64,000 bases of DNA from Spiroplasma endosymbiont of Lasioglossum villosulum (GTDB lineage Bacteria; Bacillota_I; Bacilli_A; Mycoplasmatales; VBWQ01), in assembly GCF_964020195.1 (NCBI RefSeq), contig NZ_OZ026539.1, positions 748,299-812,298 of the forward strand, in the 5' to 3' direction. The notes under the pieces are model-generated. The model was not told the origin of the DNA. It saw only the letters and a list, made by a program, of their open reading frames with translations, and did no database searches. The translations under genes and the position numbers were made by a program. Within the stretch, counting starts at the first letter, position 1, and each line of letters begins with the position of its first letter. Positions 11,143 to 22,320 of this stretch are shown in pieces.

Positions 11143-12029
11143 TTAACTATTAGTAGTAAAAATAAAAGTTAAACCTTCATATTTATTACCAAAAGCAATA
11201 TCCTTTGAATTTTTATCCTCTAATCCAATTTTTATATAATCATAATATTTATCACCAAATTTTTTATTACCAGTAATAGCAATAACATTATTATATCCAC
11301 CAGCATTTAACAAATATGGTTTAAAATTATCAAAAGTTAACCAAGTAACGGGTTTTTTTGGAATAAAATTTAACAATGGAACTAAAATATTATCAAGTAA
11401 AGGGTTTTTCACTTCTTCAGAAGGAATTCACTCTTGAAATGATTTTCAAAAATTTTCAGCTGCATCTGAATTATTTCTTAAATATTGTTCTTTTTGATTT
11501 TTTTCTTCTCTTTCAAAAGTAGCACCAGCAGTAACTAAATCATTATAAAATCCACCACTATCCTTTTTATTAATTGATAAATATTGTGTTCCATTAACTA
11601 ATGGTTCTAATTTTTCATTTATATAATCTTGTAATGGACTAAAATTAGCATTAAAACTACAATCTTTTACTGCAGAATTATTATAAATAGTTAAATGAAT
11701 TTTAATGTTAGTACTATTAATTTTTTTATTTCATCTTGACCATTAGTAATTTCATAAGTAATTTTACTAAAATCTTCTGGAGCAGTATTAAACAAGTTCC
11801 AAATATTGTCTTCAATTAATTTTTTAAAATCAGAAACATGAGTTTTATTTTCGGGTTTTAAAAAATTAGTAAAATTGGGATAAGTATTATTAGCAATTAA
11901 ATTTGCAGCATCTTCTAATAATTGCTGATAATCAACTGATGAATTGTGAAAAACATCACATGCGCTAATATTAATACTAGTAATACTAGTAAATGCAAAA
12001 ACACTTATAATTTTTAATATTTTTTTCAT
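11143..12029 (-). pseudogene. lipoprotein gene with a single frameshift
   Basis: ATG 12029 follows AAGGAAG and opens with a lipoprotein signal (MKKILKIISVFAFTSIT, then NISAC, lipobox cysteine at about residue 24). The frame stops at 11691. One extra A in the A7 run at 11721-11727 would join it to a frame that is open from about 11725 to the TAA at 11145-11143. That second part encodes about 190 more residues with no good start of its own; its first GTG is far inside. The joined product would be a typical Spiroplasma lipoprotein of about 295 residues. Family not recognised. The neighbouring membrane-protein gene starts 22 bases upstream in the same operon. Confidence 0.6.
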
Positions 12030-12051
12030 AATAAACTTCCTTAGATAATCA

Positions 12052-13128
12052 CTACTTTTTTAGTATTATCTTCAAATTTTTCTTTTTTGTATTAATAATT
12101 CTATTTTTAATTTGTGAAATTTCAACGCGATCTGTTATTTCATAAAATAAATGATAATAAATATATTTCAACTCACTAACTTTAATATTTTGTTTTTCAA
12201 CAAATATTAGAAATTGATAAATTTCATGTAAAAGTTCAAATATTTTATTTTTTTCTTCATTAGTTAATACTTTTTGTTTTAATTCATTTCGAATAATTAT
12301 TGGTGCTTCTTTAACAAATAGAAAATCACTAATGATATTTTTATAATCTCAATTATAAAATATTTTAAAATCATCAACTTTGGTTTTAACATCTTTAATA
12401 TTTTTTAAAATAGTTTTAACATCGTTTTTAACTAAACTTTGAATAAAGACTGCTAATATTAATGCTAAAGAACTAGCGGGAATAAAGTACTTTAAAACTT
12501 GATCAATGTTAATAGCACCCTTAGTAAAATTCAAAATTGAATTTTTTACAATTAAATATAAAACTTCAAAACCTAAAATAATAAATAATGATCGTTTTTC
12601 TATATCTTTTCATCAAGGATTACCAAGAATCTGATTTTTTTCTTCTAATATTTTTTCTAAAATAATATAAATAATAAAATAACAAAATCAATAAGTTAAA
12701 ACAAATAATGTGGTAAAAACATTAGTAAAACAAAAAATATAAGTAATGTTTCTAGCAACATTTAATACTAATAAAGCTTTAAAAATAAAGAAATTATTTT
12801 CAAAATTTGAAATTACCTTATATTTATTTTCAATATATTTTTTCATTCAACATCTGATTTGAATAAATATTAAAGTATTACTTGCAATACAACTACTAAA
12901 AATAGCAATATATAAATAAGTTTTTAAAGTAATAATAGTTTCATCAGTAATACTAGCATTATTAAAAAAATCAAATGTTAAAATTTTATTAAAAATACTA
13001 CTTTTAACTTCTCATAAAATTGCACAAATAATCAAACAAATTGTTAACAATATTCATAAGATCGTCTGCATCAAATATTTATTGTTAAATCATTTTCAAC
13101 TTGATTTTAATAATTGATAGTTATTCAT
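12052..13128 (-). CDS. integral membrane protein of unknown function
   Basis: 358 residues with about six hydrophobic segments, including one near the N-terminus (LWILLTICLIICAILW), a paired set around residues 125-170 and another near residues 200-230, then a charged cytoplasmic-type C-terminal third. The start ATG 13128 follows AAGGTAG. The gene lies between the DUF3137-like gene (54 bases upstream) and a lipoprotein gene (22 bases downstream), all leftward, suggesting one operon for cell-surface products. No transporter signature is recognised. Confidence 0.75.
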
Positions 13129-13182
13129 AATTTTATCTACCTTATTTTTAAATTATTATAAAGTAATTTATATAAATTATTA

Positions 13183-14226
13183 TTATAATTGTAAGCTATT
13201 AACTCACATTTGTGCTTGCGTTAAATTTAAAATATCTTTACTAATCATTGCTAATAATTTATTAATAAACTTTTCAAGATTAGTAGTAGTGGGTAAAACC
13301 ATCAATTTTCCTTTTCCATCATTATAAGGATTTTTTCCTAATTCATATTTTCAACTTAATGTTAATTGTTCATTTTCTATGTGAATAACTGGTAAATCCT
13401 TATTTCCTAAACTATAAGCAAATTCATTAAGTAAATTCATTACTTTTGGTTCTAAAATTAATCTTAATTTAATTTGATTATCACATTTTACTTCAAATAA
13501 ATCTTCAAATAAATGTGATTCTAATTGAACTTTCTTTTTACTACGAAATTTTTTTGAAAATATATTACGTGGTGTTAATGTCATTGTAAAATTATTATTC
13601 CTAATAATAGTTGTGTAATAAACAAAACGTGTATAATAACAAGTAATTTTTTCTGTTTCAATAACTTGAGCAGCACTATTATATCCAGAACTTGTTTCAT
13701 ACATAACTTTTTGGTTAATGATACTTCCATAGTTAAAATTTTGACCATTAATACTTCCTATCATTACTTGTTCGCAATAATTATAATAATTAGGTTGTTC
13801 ATCTAAAGGTAAATTTCCTTGTGGTTCAATTGTTCAATAATCACTAATAGTTGTTAAATTCATTTGTGAATTATTATCTTTAATAACTCATTGATAATAG
13901 TTAATAATTGGTAATTCTTCTATTAATTTTTCATGAATTTTAGTTTTTAATACAAAACTCTGTACTAATAAAAAAAATCCAACAATGAATCCAATAATAC
14001 TAATAATGGTAAATGGTTTTTTAATAAATGATGATTTGTTAATACCAATACTAGCACCAATAGCAATTAGAGCAATTAGAGCAATAATGGTAGTAATAAT
14101 TCATAAACTAATTCATAAACGATTATTTATTAATTTAATTCATCAATGATTACTACTATTATTATAGTCAGTATGAATATTATTAACAATCTCATTTACA
14201 ACCTTTGGCGATAAATTATGTTTCAT
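13183..14226 (-). CDS. DUF3137-like membrane-anchored protein
   Basis: 347 residues. Two adjacent membrane helices occupy about residues 36-95, and a long C-terminal cytoplasmic domain follows. That domain shows the pattern I associate with DUF3137: a segment of IGSINGQNFNYG type, then a basic strand leading to KVQLESHLFEDLFEV, a PKVMNLLNEFAY helix, and a C-terminal FINKLLAMI helix. DUF3137 proteins are common in mollicutes and their role is unknown. Assignment rests on pattern recognition only. The start ATG 14226 is the first in frame, but no strong Shine-Dalgarno precedes it. Confidence 0.65.
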
Positions 14227-14377
14227 AATTATTCCATTCTTTTTTAATTCTTAATATAGTTTATAACTAATTTTGTTTTATAAAAAATAGAAAAAGACTA
14301 ACTATAGATGTAATAATCTATTTAGAAGTCTAAAAACCTATTATTATAAAACTAATTACATTATAACATATATATTA

Positions 14378-15532
14378 TTAGTTTTTTTCTAAAAAATCAT
14401 TAATTTCAGTAATATTAACAGGTGCATTTTGTGGAGGTTTACCTGCATTACCACCATGCATATATTTTGCAGGAACTGCTACCATAAAAACTTTAGGATC
14501 GATTCGAACTATTTTTGTTTTAAAAAAATTATATTCTAATAATGACATTGTTGTCATCATCATTTTATATTCATTACCTGAATACAAACCTTTCACATTT
14601 CAAACATTACCACCACGTAAATAATTATTTCGATAAATATCATTACGGATTTGCTCTAATTCATTAGAAATAATAAAGACACTCATCAACATATATTTTG
14701 GATAAACTCTATTCATAACAAAAGCTGCTACATAAATATAAACAAGCGTTGACATAAAATAAGGTCTAACTAAAAAATTATCAACAAGACTAGTTTTCTG
14801 TAAAAAAGTTCCATCAAGAATTAAAACAATAACAACAATAATAATATTAGTATTTCTAATAATAGTAGCAATTGAATATTTACGTTTCATAGAAATATAA
14901 GTACTAATAAAATCCATACCACCACTAGATCCACCAGTTTTAAATAAAATACCAATACCAGCACCATAAATTAATCCACCTAAAGCAGCAAAAATAAAAG
15001 TACGTGGTAAAACTAAGTGCCAATAATCTGTAGTACCTTTTAATGGCTCATTACCTAAAACTTGAAAATTTTTAAGAACATCAATTGATGTTAACAAAAA
15101 GTTAATTCCGTTTTGAAATAACAAATAAATAATAGTATAAAGAGTAAAACGAAATCCAACCTTGAATAATCCTCAAATAATGATAGGACCATTAATAAGA
15201 AAATATACTGGATAAAATCAAAATGCTTGGCTTGTTTCTTGTTCAGTAATACTGCCATTATAAGATAAGGCAATAAATTTAGCTATTAATTGTGCAAAAG
15301 CTGATAAACCATTAGTATATAAACCAGCACGATTAATAAAATAAAAAAAGGAAACAGTTGTTAAAAAAGCACCAATAAAAATTAATAATAAATTTTTGGA
15401 AGTTATTTTTCAATTAAAGTTTTTTCATGAAGAATGGATCTCTTGCTTAACACCAATATTTTTAAAAGTAAAGGCATCAACAATTAACGGTGGCTCTTTA
15501 TCTTTATTTTTTGCTTCTGAATTATTGGACAT
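14378..15532 (-). CDS. YitT-family membrane protein (DUF161/DUF2179)
   Basis: 384 residues with five or six membrane segments. Family features are the glycine-rich GGLIYGAGIGILFKTGGSSGGMDF, with the conserved TGGSSGG(M/T)D motif at the end of a helix, a second motif NVWNVKGLYSG matching the DUF2179 domain, and a C-terminal cytoplasmic domain ending near residue 350. YitT proteins are widespread in Firmicutes and mollicutes; their transport substrate is unsettled. The gene starts 13 bases after the stop of the upstream lipoprotein gene, so the two are co-transcribed. The N-terminal 40 residues are polar. Confidence 0.85.
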
Positions 15533-15545
15533 ATTAAACTCCTTT

Positions 15546-16439
15546 TTAACTATTAAATTGAAGTATTGTTGGAACATAATTACTATCATCATAAGGCGAA
15601 GGTAAAGACATGTCAATTAATGAATCTTGAAAACTAATCACAAAATTAACTTTAAGTTCTAATTTATTAGGACCAGAACTTGTAACTTTTTGACCATCAA
15701 TTCCTTTGATATTAATATTAACAGAATTAACATGAGGATTATTATTTAATGCTAAACTTATTCCTTCTTGAACTAAAGTTTTAGTTTTTTGAGAAAAATC
15801 AGCATATGTTTTATCAATATCAGGTTTAGTTTTTTCATCAACACTAATTGGTACTATTTGTTCTGATAATTTAGTAACATCACTAACACAACTATAAACT
15901 ATGTAATCGCTTTGTGTATAAGAACATTTTATATTAAAAGTTTTTTTTATGTATTGTTCAACTTTAAAACTTTTATCATTATTTACTACTCCAACTTGAT
16001 AAGTAATATTAATACTAATTCTACCAGTTGAAGCATCAACATCTCAAGTTCTTGCTTTTGTTGATTCATCTATTTTGCCATTATCAATCGTAAAATAATA
16101 ACATTTAGTACCCACTTCTAATTGACTATCAAATCAAGTTGGTTCTTTAATATTTGCTTTATCTAAAATTAATTTGGCAAGTGATTGTGCAAGACTGTTT
16201 TCTAATGCTTCATTTTTAATAACTTGTTCTTTTTCGAGTCTTTGACCATCAACAGGAACATCCACTGGTTTTTTAATACCAACTTTTGATAAAGTTGCTT
16301 CTCAACCATTATAATTACCATTACCATTAGTAATTGCTTTTAAAATACTATCTTGTTGTTGATCAGAACAAGCTAAAACTGGCGTTACTATTCCACTACC
16401 AAAAGCAATAGTACCCATTAATGTTAAAATTTTTTTCAT
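15546..16439 (-). CDS. lipoprotein
   Basis: 297 residues. The lipobox VLAC puts the modified cysteine at about residue 24 after a typical Lys-Lys plus hydrophobic signal peptide. The mature part is soluble, Asn/Lys-rich and ends without a membrane helix, so it should be anchored by lipid on the outer face of the membrane. Position next to yitT suggests a shared operon. The repeated element VPVDGQRLEKEQ / VPISVDEKTKPD hints at two homologous halves. Function unknown. Confidence 0.8.
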
Positions 16440-16565
16440 AATTATAATCATTCCTTAATTTATAAAATATCATATATAAATTGTAACTTATTTTTATTAT
16501 TTTGCTATACACTATCTTCAAAATCTTTATAATTAATATTAGTTTATATTAAAGGAATTGATAAT

Positions 16566-18632
16566 ATGTTTAAAATTTTATATACACTAGTTACTATTTC
16601 ACTAGTCACTTTTACTAATTTAAGCCAAGTGAAAATAAATAATTATCATCATAAAGAAATAAAATCAGAAAATACTATCCTAAACGAACAAAGTTTAACC
16701 TTAACTTTTGAAAGTGGAAATTTTTATAATTGAAATAAAAATGATTCAACTAATTCTATTGCTGGTATTTTTACAAATTCACAAGCACAATCTTATTTAT
16801 TAAATAAGGATGGCACATATAATAATTTAGACTTACAAATTAGTAATTTTATTAGATTTGATGATAACTTAGGAATTGCTACTTTAAATAATTTTCATAA
16901 AAGTGATGATAGTAATTTTATTAATAATTCATTTTTAATGACTAAAAATGGTATTAGTGATGATGCTACTGCCATTGAAACTCCAAATCATACTTTTACT
17001 AACTTTGGTAATAATATCGTTAGTACCGATATTGGTGCTGACTTAATTAATACAGACGGAAAAGTAACTAAGTTAGTTACTCTCTATCATTATGGAAAAG
17101 GTAAAACTAGTTTTACTACTATAAATGCTACTTTTGGCGTTTTTGTTGGTGGTGATCAAAATTCTTATATTCTAAAAGTTGATGGTAATATCAAACCAAT
17201 TAATATTAATGTTCCTAATCCAATACTATTAAATTCTTTTGTTGCCATTAATGATAATGGTGGCATTATTCGTGATGTTAATGGGCAATTATTTTATTTA
17301 ACAATAGATGATAATGGTAATGCTACAACAAAACCATTAATTATTAATAAGGAACCACTGTTTAGTACTACTATTGTTTTTTTTAGCAAGACTGGTAACA
17401 ATCAAGGAATTTTAAATATAAATCTCAAAAATAGCTCCAAATTTTTTGGACAACCTTATCATTTAAGCATTACTGATAGTAATGCTATTAAACTTACAAA
17501 AATTAATGAACATTATATGAATAATTTCATTTTACTTCATGATGGTTTAGGTGTTTTTATTGATGAACAAGAAATTGGCTATTTTGTAAATGAATTAGGT
17601 ACTTTTACTAAAATTGGTTATTGTGCCAATTTCCAAAGAATAAATGATAATCTTGGTTTTATTAATAATAATACAAGTAAATTATTACTAAGTGATAGTA
17701 AAAATAACAATTGAAGTCGAATTAATACTATTAAATTTACTAAAACTAAAGATGAACAATTGACTAATTTTATTAATTCATATATTGATAAAGATAAACT
17801 CACTGCAGTTAATCGTACTAATAATTGAATTAGTAATAATAGTTTAATTTTAAATGTAACTAATGATGAGCTAAAAGATATTACTATTAATGATAATCAA
17901 CCATTATTACCAAATATTAATAATAGTATTACGACTATTATTAATAGTAATTCTGAAATTAATATTAAATTTGAAGATGAAATAATAACTTATCATGTAT
18001 TAATATATAATCAAAATATTTTGCCAACACTAGATAATAGTACTAATACTAATACTAAATATGTTGGAATAGTAAATAATAATTTATATGATATTAATAG
18101 CACTAATACTAATGACGGTTTTACAATTAATTTTAACTATGATAATACTATCCAATTTGTAAATATTATTACTATTGATAGTACTACTATGAATAAAATG
18201 AATTTATGAACATTAAAACCAAAAACTACTTTTAAATTAAATGCCAAAAGCAATAATAATGTATATTTACTACAAACTGTTAATTGAAATAATATTAGCA
18301 ACTGACAATATTTTACTATTTATCATGGTAATAATTTACCTATTGTTGAATTTTGAACTGCTGATACTGGTATAAAATTATGAAATGCTGCTTTAAAACT
18401 TAATTATACTTCTAAGGAGCTAGAAAATATGAATGCAAAAGAAATTAATAATCTAAGAAATTTATCAGTTAATTGAACAATTAATGAAGCGCGTGGTAAT
18501 ACTTTAGGTTATATTATTTCTGGTTTTCTTGGTATTGGTTTCATTTTAACTATTATTGCTATTATTTATGATTGATACTTAAAACAACAATTTAAAAAAA
18601 AGCAATCTAACACAAAGACAAATTTGAATTAA
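16566..18632 (+). CDS. large secreted, C-terminally membrane-anchored surface protein
   Basis: 688 residues. A signal peptide covers residues 1 to about 20 (MFKILYTLVTISLVTFTNLS). A long Asn/Thr-rich extracellular region follows, with repeated blocks of the type FVAINDNGG, FILLHDGLGVF and INDNLGFINNN that suggest a beta-propeller-like repeat. A single hydrophobic helix near residue 660 (LGYIISGFLGIGFILTIIAIIY) is followed by a short basic cytoplasmic tail. This is the architecture of spiroplasma adhesin-like proteins, but no named family is recognised. The start follows AAAGGAATT. Its last 26 bases overlap the end of the convergent cyclase-like gene, which leaves no room for a separate terminator. 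Confidence 0.75.
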
Positions 18633-20082
18633 TACAAAATAACTGTTCTTTTATTTTTTTGGAATTAGGTTTATCATTTTTTAAGCTATTTACTGCTTCA
18701 ACATTAACTGATAAACTTAGTTCATTAGATTTCCGTCTTTCACTTTGTTCTTCTCTTATTTTTCTAACTCAAGGATTAAATGAATTAGCAAAACCTAAAA
18801 AATCAGTTTGTTTTACAAAACAATTATTTGGAACATAATATCCTTTTGTTTTTATATAAAACAAAAAAGGTTCTAGAAATTTTTCTCATAAAAAAATTCC
18901 ATCATTAAAAGGTTCATAAACAGCAAAATAAGAAATAGTCTGTTTATCTACTTTTATTCCATTAGGAAATGTAAAATCAGTTAATAATTGTTGATTAGGT
19001 AAAAAAAATGTATAAAAATTTTCATTAAAATCTCTAACGTTAATATTAACAAGTTCAAAAGAATGCTGGATTGGACATAATTGATCATTTATTGCCTCTT
19101 CATAACCCAAATTTTTACTTAATTTATCAAGAAATACTTTGTTTTCTAAAGTATTTGATATTTCTAAAGAGTATCTAAAATCAAAAAAATTTTCATAATT
19201 ATGACCTTTTTTAAAAATTTTACTCAAATCTCTTTCTCTATAACTATTTGATCAACTATCTATTTTCAATGCTGCAAATGAATTAGTAGGTATTGGTGGT
19301 TGATGATATTTTATTGATTCATCTATTGTTCAACAAACTGCAAAAAGATCATAATCAGGAATTATTGGTTTTTTTTCTTTAGAAATTTCTTGACAAAAAA
19401 TAGAAATTGGAAAATAAATTAAATTATTTTTTTCAATTTCTATTATTTCTTTTAAATCTCTATTATTTAAATTTTTAATATTATTTTCTTCATCAAGCGC
19501 AAAAATATAATAAACATTATATGTATTATTATTTTTTTCTTTTTCTAAATAAAGTACTATCTCGTTTTTTTTATTTTTTGGTTGACAACATTTAACAAAA
19601 ATTTGATCCAAAAAAAATTCAGCATCAATAATTCCAAATTTTTCCATATTAACTAATAAAAAGAAAAAATGTTCATTAGTAATTTTTAAAATAGTTTCAT
19701 TATTTTTTAATTTTAAAGAAACTGGATTTATTTTATTATCTTTATTATTTTTATTTAATTTTATTGAAAATTTCTTACAAAGAAGATTTATTTTTTCAGT
19801 TTGTGTTTCATTATCTTTTAATCCTATCTTGCTTAAAAATGTTAACTCATCTAAAGAAATTATAAAGCCAGATTGTACACCTCAATCAGAACTTTTATTT
19901 TTAATACTAAAATGTTTTGCTGGATATTTTTGAGGTATTAATACTTTTGTTATTGGATTAACATTTCTTACAATAAGAACTACATTTTCTTCTTGAGCAG
20001 TTTTAATAAAACCTGCAAAATGTTCTTCAAAAATTCCATTATTTTTGCATTGTTTAACTTCATCATTAACATAAATTTCCAT
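18607..20082 (-). CDS. ExoY/CyaA/edema-factor-type (class II) nucleotidyl cyclase homologue
   Basis: 491 residues with no signal peptide. Residues 16-74 match the class II cyclase core: GIFEEHFAGF, then VVLIVRNVNP (Arg39), then K56 and K63 seven apart as in the K58/K65 pair of CyaA, directly followed by SSDWGVQSGFI. The metal-binding pair falls in PDYDLFAV (D243, D245; D188/D190 in CyaA). Further on, QHSFELVN supplies H340 and N346 with the H298/N304 spacing of CyaA. So both nucleotide-binding lysines, both metal aspartates and the late His/Asn are in place. The residue two before the second lysine, His in CyaA and edema factor, is Lys here. The remaining 130 residues are unassigned. These enzymes make cAMP, cGMP, cCMP or cUMP; known members need a host activator. 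A PycTM-like gene lies 236 bases upstream. Activity is not shown. Confidence 0.75.
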
Positions 20083-20266
20083 AGTTTTTTATTTCTCCTT
20101 CTTTCTTTTTATCTGTTAATTACATTTCAAAAAAAAGAAAAATTCTTTTCTTTTTTATTACTTTTTTTGTAATTAAAACATTAATTTATCAATATTTTTG
20201 GAATTATTTTTCTAATTTTATAAAAAATATCCTAAATAAGTGTACACATTTTTAAAAACAAAAAGG

Positions 20267-20298
20267 AAAAAAGACTATTTTTAAAAATAGTCTTTTTT
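20267..20298. terminator. terminator between the PycTM-like and cyclase-like genes
   Basis: A perfect palindrome made of A6-GACTATTTTT and AAAAATAGTC-T6 lies directly downstream of the PycTM-like gene. It should end that transcript in either direction, so the cyclase-like gene probably has its own promoter within 20083-20266. Confidence 0.8.
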
Positions 20299-20318
20299 AT
20301 TAATTTTTCTAGTTTATT

Positions 20319-20822
20319 TTATATAAACATATAAAGTAAAAGTGAAGTAACTATTGAAAGCGTTGATAAAATTAAAAATAAAATACCTAAAACTAACATT
20401 TTATGTTTTTTACAAGTTATAATAGAATTAATTTGAATTCGTTTCAATAAGTCAGTTTCTTGATCTTGTAAAATTATTTCTTTAATACTATCAGGTTTCA
20501 TTTTTTGTAAATCTTTATAATAAAGAGTATAATCATTTTTTCTTATTTTATTAAGTTTTTTAGGTGTACTTCTTGGAAAAATTGTTAAAATAAAAAATAA
20601 AAATGCTAAACATAAAAACACTACATATAAAAGTACAAAAGTAAATAAAAAACATGTTTTAATTGTTATATTACAATTTTCAATATTTTTAAATATTGGT
20701 ATTCAACCAAAAGACAGTCCTAACAGAGCACCGGCAATAGCTGATAATATGCTAGCCTTTCCATCAAATCTTTCTATTTGTTTTTTAATTTCATTTAGTA
20801 AATTAACTTCATTGTCATTCAT
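20319..20822 (-). CDS. Pycsar-effector-like membrane protein (PycTM / DUF5706 type)
   Basis: 167 residues. The architecture follows the PycTM effectors of Pycsar anti-phage systems: an N-terminal helix with the D-x-K-A motif (IERFDGKASILSAIAGALLG), a first membrane helix, a second long membrane helix (VVFLCLAFLFFILTIF), a cytoplasmic segment opening with a Pro (PRSTPKK) and an acidic YYKDLQKM stretch, the EIILQDQETDLLKRI amphipathic region, and a closing lysine plus C-terminal membrane helix (LGILFLILSTLSIV). In described systems a cyclic pyrimidine nucleotide makes such proteins damage the membrane. Assignment is from pattern, not from a search. ATG 20822 is the first start. A terminator follows the stop. 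Confidence 0.62.
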
Positions 20823-21688
20823 TAGTTAAAATTCCTTTTTATTAGTTATTGATTTAAATAAAAAATAAATTAAATTAATAATTAAATTTATTTTTTTTAA
20901 TTTCTATTTCTTTAAGCTACATTTAAATTTTTAAGTGTAACTAAAAACAACAACTATTCTTATCTTTGAAATTATTTTTATCAAGTTTATTTTTAATTTT
21001 GTTTTATAAAACATTATGATGATTTTTTGCAAACTTTGATAATTATTATTAACTATTAATAAAAAACTATCTAAAAAATAGTTTTTGGTTTTTTCAAACT
21101 AAGATTATTTTTATGGTTTTTGATAAGAAAATTTTTAAAAATTAGAACGTTTTATAAAAGCATATTCAATTAAATTAATATTTGACTGTAAGTTATTATT
21201 AATTATAAAATTACATTAATATTTTAATATTGTTAATAAAAATTGACTTTAATTATAAATTTACTTTTGTTAATATTTTTAAATACTATTTTGATAATAA
21301 TTTAAAACATTAATAATTAATATATTTAAATATTATATTTAACACTAATTCTTTTACCATTTAACTCCAGAGATAGTATAACGTTTTTATTTTTTATGTT
21401 CAACTATCAATATCAAATTATATTTTGATAAGTTTATTTTTTTATTAATTTAATATTATATTTTATATAAAAAAACAAAATTATTAATTATTTACAACAT
21501 ACTATCAAATAAATAATTAAGTATTTCTAATTATTTTTATAACTTAAAATATCCTATTTAAATAAATTTTAAATAGGATAATAGTAATTTTTATAATTCT
21601 TTTTTTAATAAAATACTTAAATATTTAAGCCATTTTCTTTAATGTTTTTTATTATTTTCTAATATTTTAAGTTTATAAATATAATTAA
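20823..21688. other. 866-bp A/T-rich gap without genes
   Basis: No ORF of protein-like composition appears on either strand. Two hairpins are clear: AAAAACTAT/ATAGTTTTT at 21062-21086, and TATCCTATTTA/TAAATAGGATA at 21550-21580. The second lies 109 bases past the end of the leftward gene at 21689 and may terminate it. The first has no adjacent gene end. The gap may be a remnant of deleted genes. Confidence 0.5.
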
Positions 21689-22165
21689 TTATAAAGAAAT
21701 ATTATTTTTTTCAATAACGAAAGTAGATACTGTATCTTCTTTATTGATATCTAATACTACTGTTGCAGAAAAACTTCTTGTAACTGATTCATTATTTCTT
21801 TCAATAAATTGATCAAGCGCCTTTTGTACTTCTGATATTTTTAACAAACTTGCATATAATTGTTCAGCATTACCTTTCAATAATAAACAATTTAAAAAAC
21901 CCTTTTGTATATTATCTGTGATTTTCATTTTGTTTAAATTAAAAATTGTATTAAGTAATATACTATTTTCGGTTTTTTCAATATTTGGAGCAAAATAATT
22001 AGATATACCTTTATATTTTACTTCTAAATTTTTATAAAAATGATTCATTATCTGAAAAAGATTTTTTTTACTAATAATTTCCTTAGGAAATAACTCTTTT
22101 AATAAGTCAAGTCGTTTTAATTCTGTAATATTTAAATCTTTTTTTTCATTATACTCTGACTTCAT
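21689..22165 (-). CDS. hypothetical protein
   Basis: 158 residues from ATG 22165, which follows AAAGTAGGA by seven bases. In-frame alternatives are ATG 22192 (poor Shine-Dalgarno) and TTG 22234, which lies inside a terminator-like hairpin and is unlikely. The protein is soluble, lysine-rich, mostly helical, and has no signal peptide (about residues 95-125 read FLNCLLLKGNAEQLYASLL). No family is recognised. It sits between the Abi-like gene and the PycTM-like gene, all leftward, so it may belong to the same accessory cluster. Confidence 0.55.
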   Translation of the reverse strand: MKSEYNEKKDLNITELKRLDLLKELFPKEIISKKNLFQIMNHFYKNLEVKYKGISNYFAPNIEKTENSILLNTIFNLNKMKITDNIQKGFLNCLLLKGNAEQLYASLLKISEVQKALDQFIERNNESVTRSFSATVVLDINKEDTVSTFVIEKNNISL

Positions 22166-22202
22166 TTTTTTCCTACTTTCTTTAATTTTCATTAACTCTA
22201 AA

Positions 22203-22246
22203 TAAAATAAACCATTGTCGTTTTTAAACGACAATGGTTTATTTTA
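22203..22246. terminator. long perfect hairpin terminator
   Basis: A 21-bp perfect stem with a 2-base loop around CCATTGTCGTTT/AAACGACAATGG, flanked by TTATTTTA on both strands, so it can work in both directions. It lies 75 bases beyond the stop of the Abi-like gene. It excludes the furthest upstream start of the next gene. Confidence 0.8.
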
Positions 22247-22320
22247 CACTAGTAATTAATTGATATCATTATAATATACTTATTAAATTAAATCTACTAA
22301 AATTTAATAATTTTTCTATA

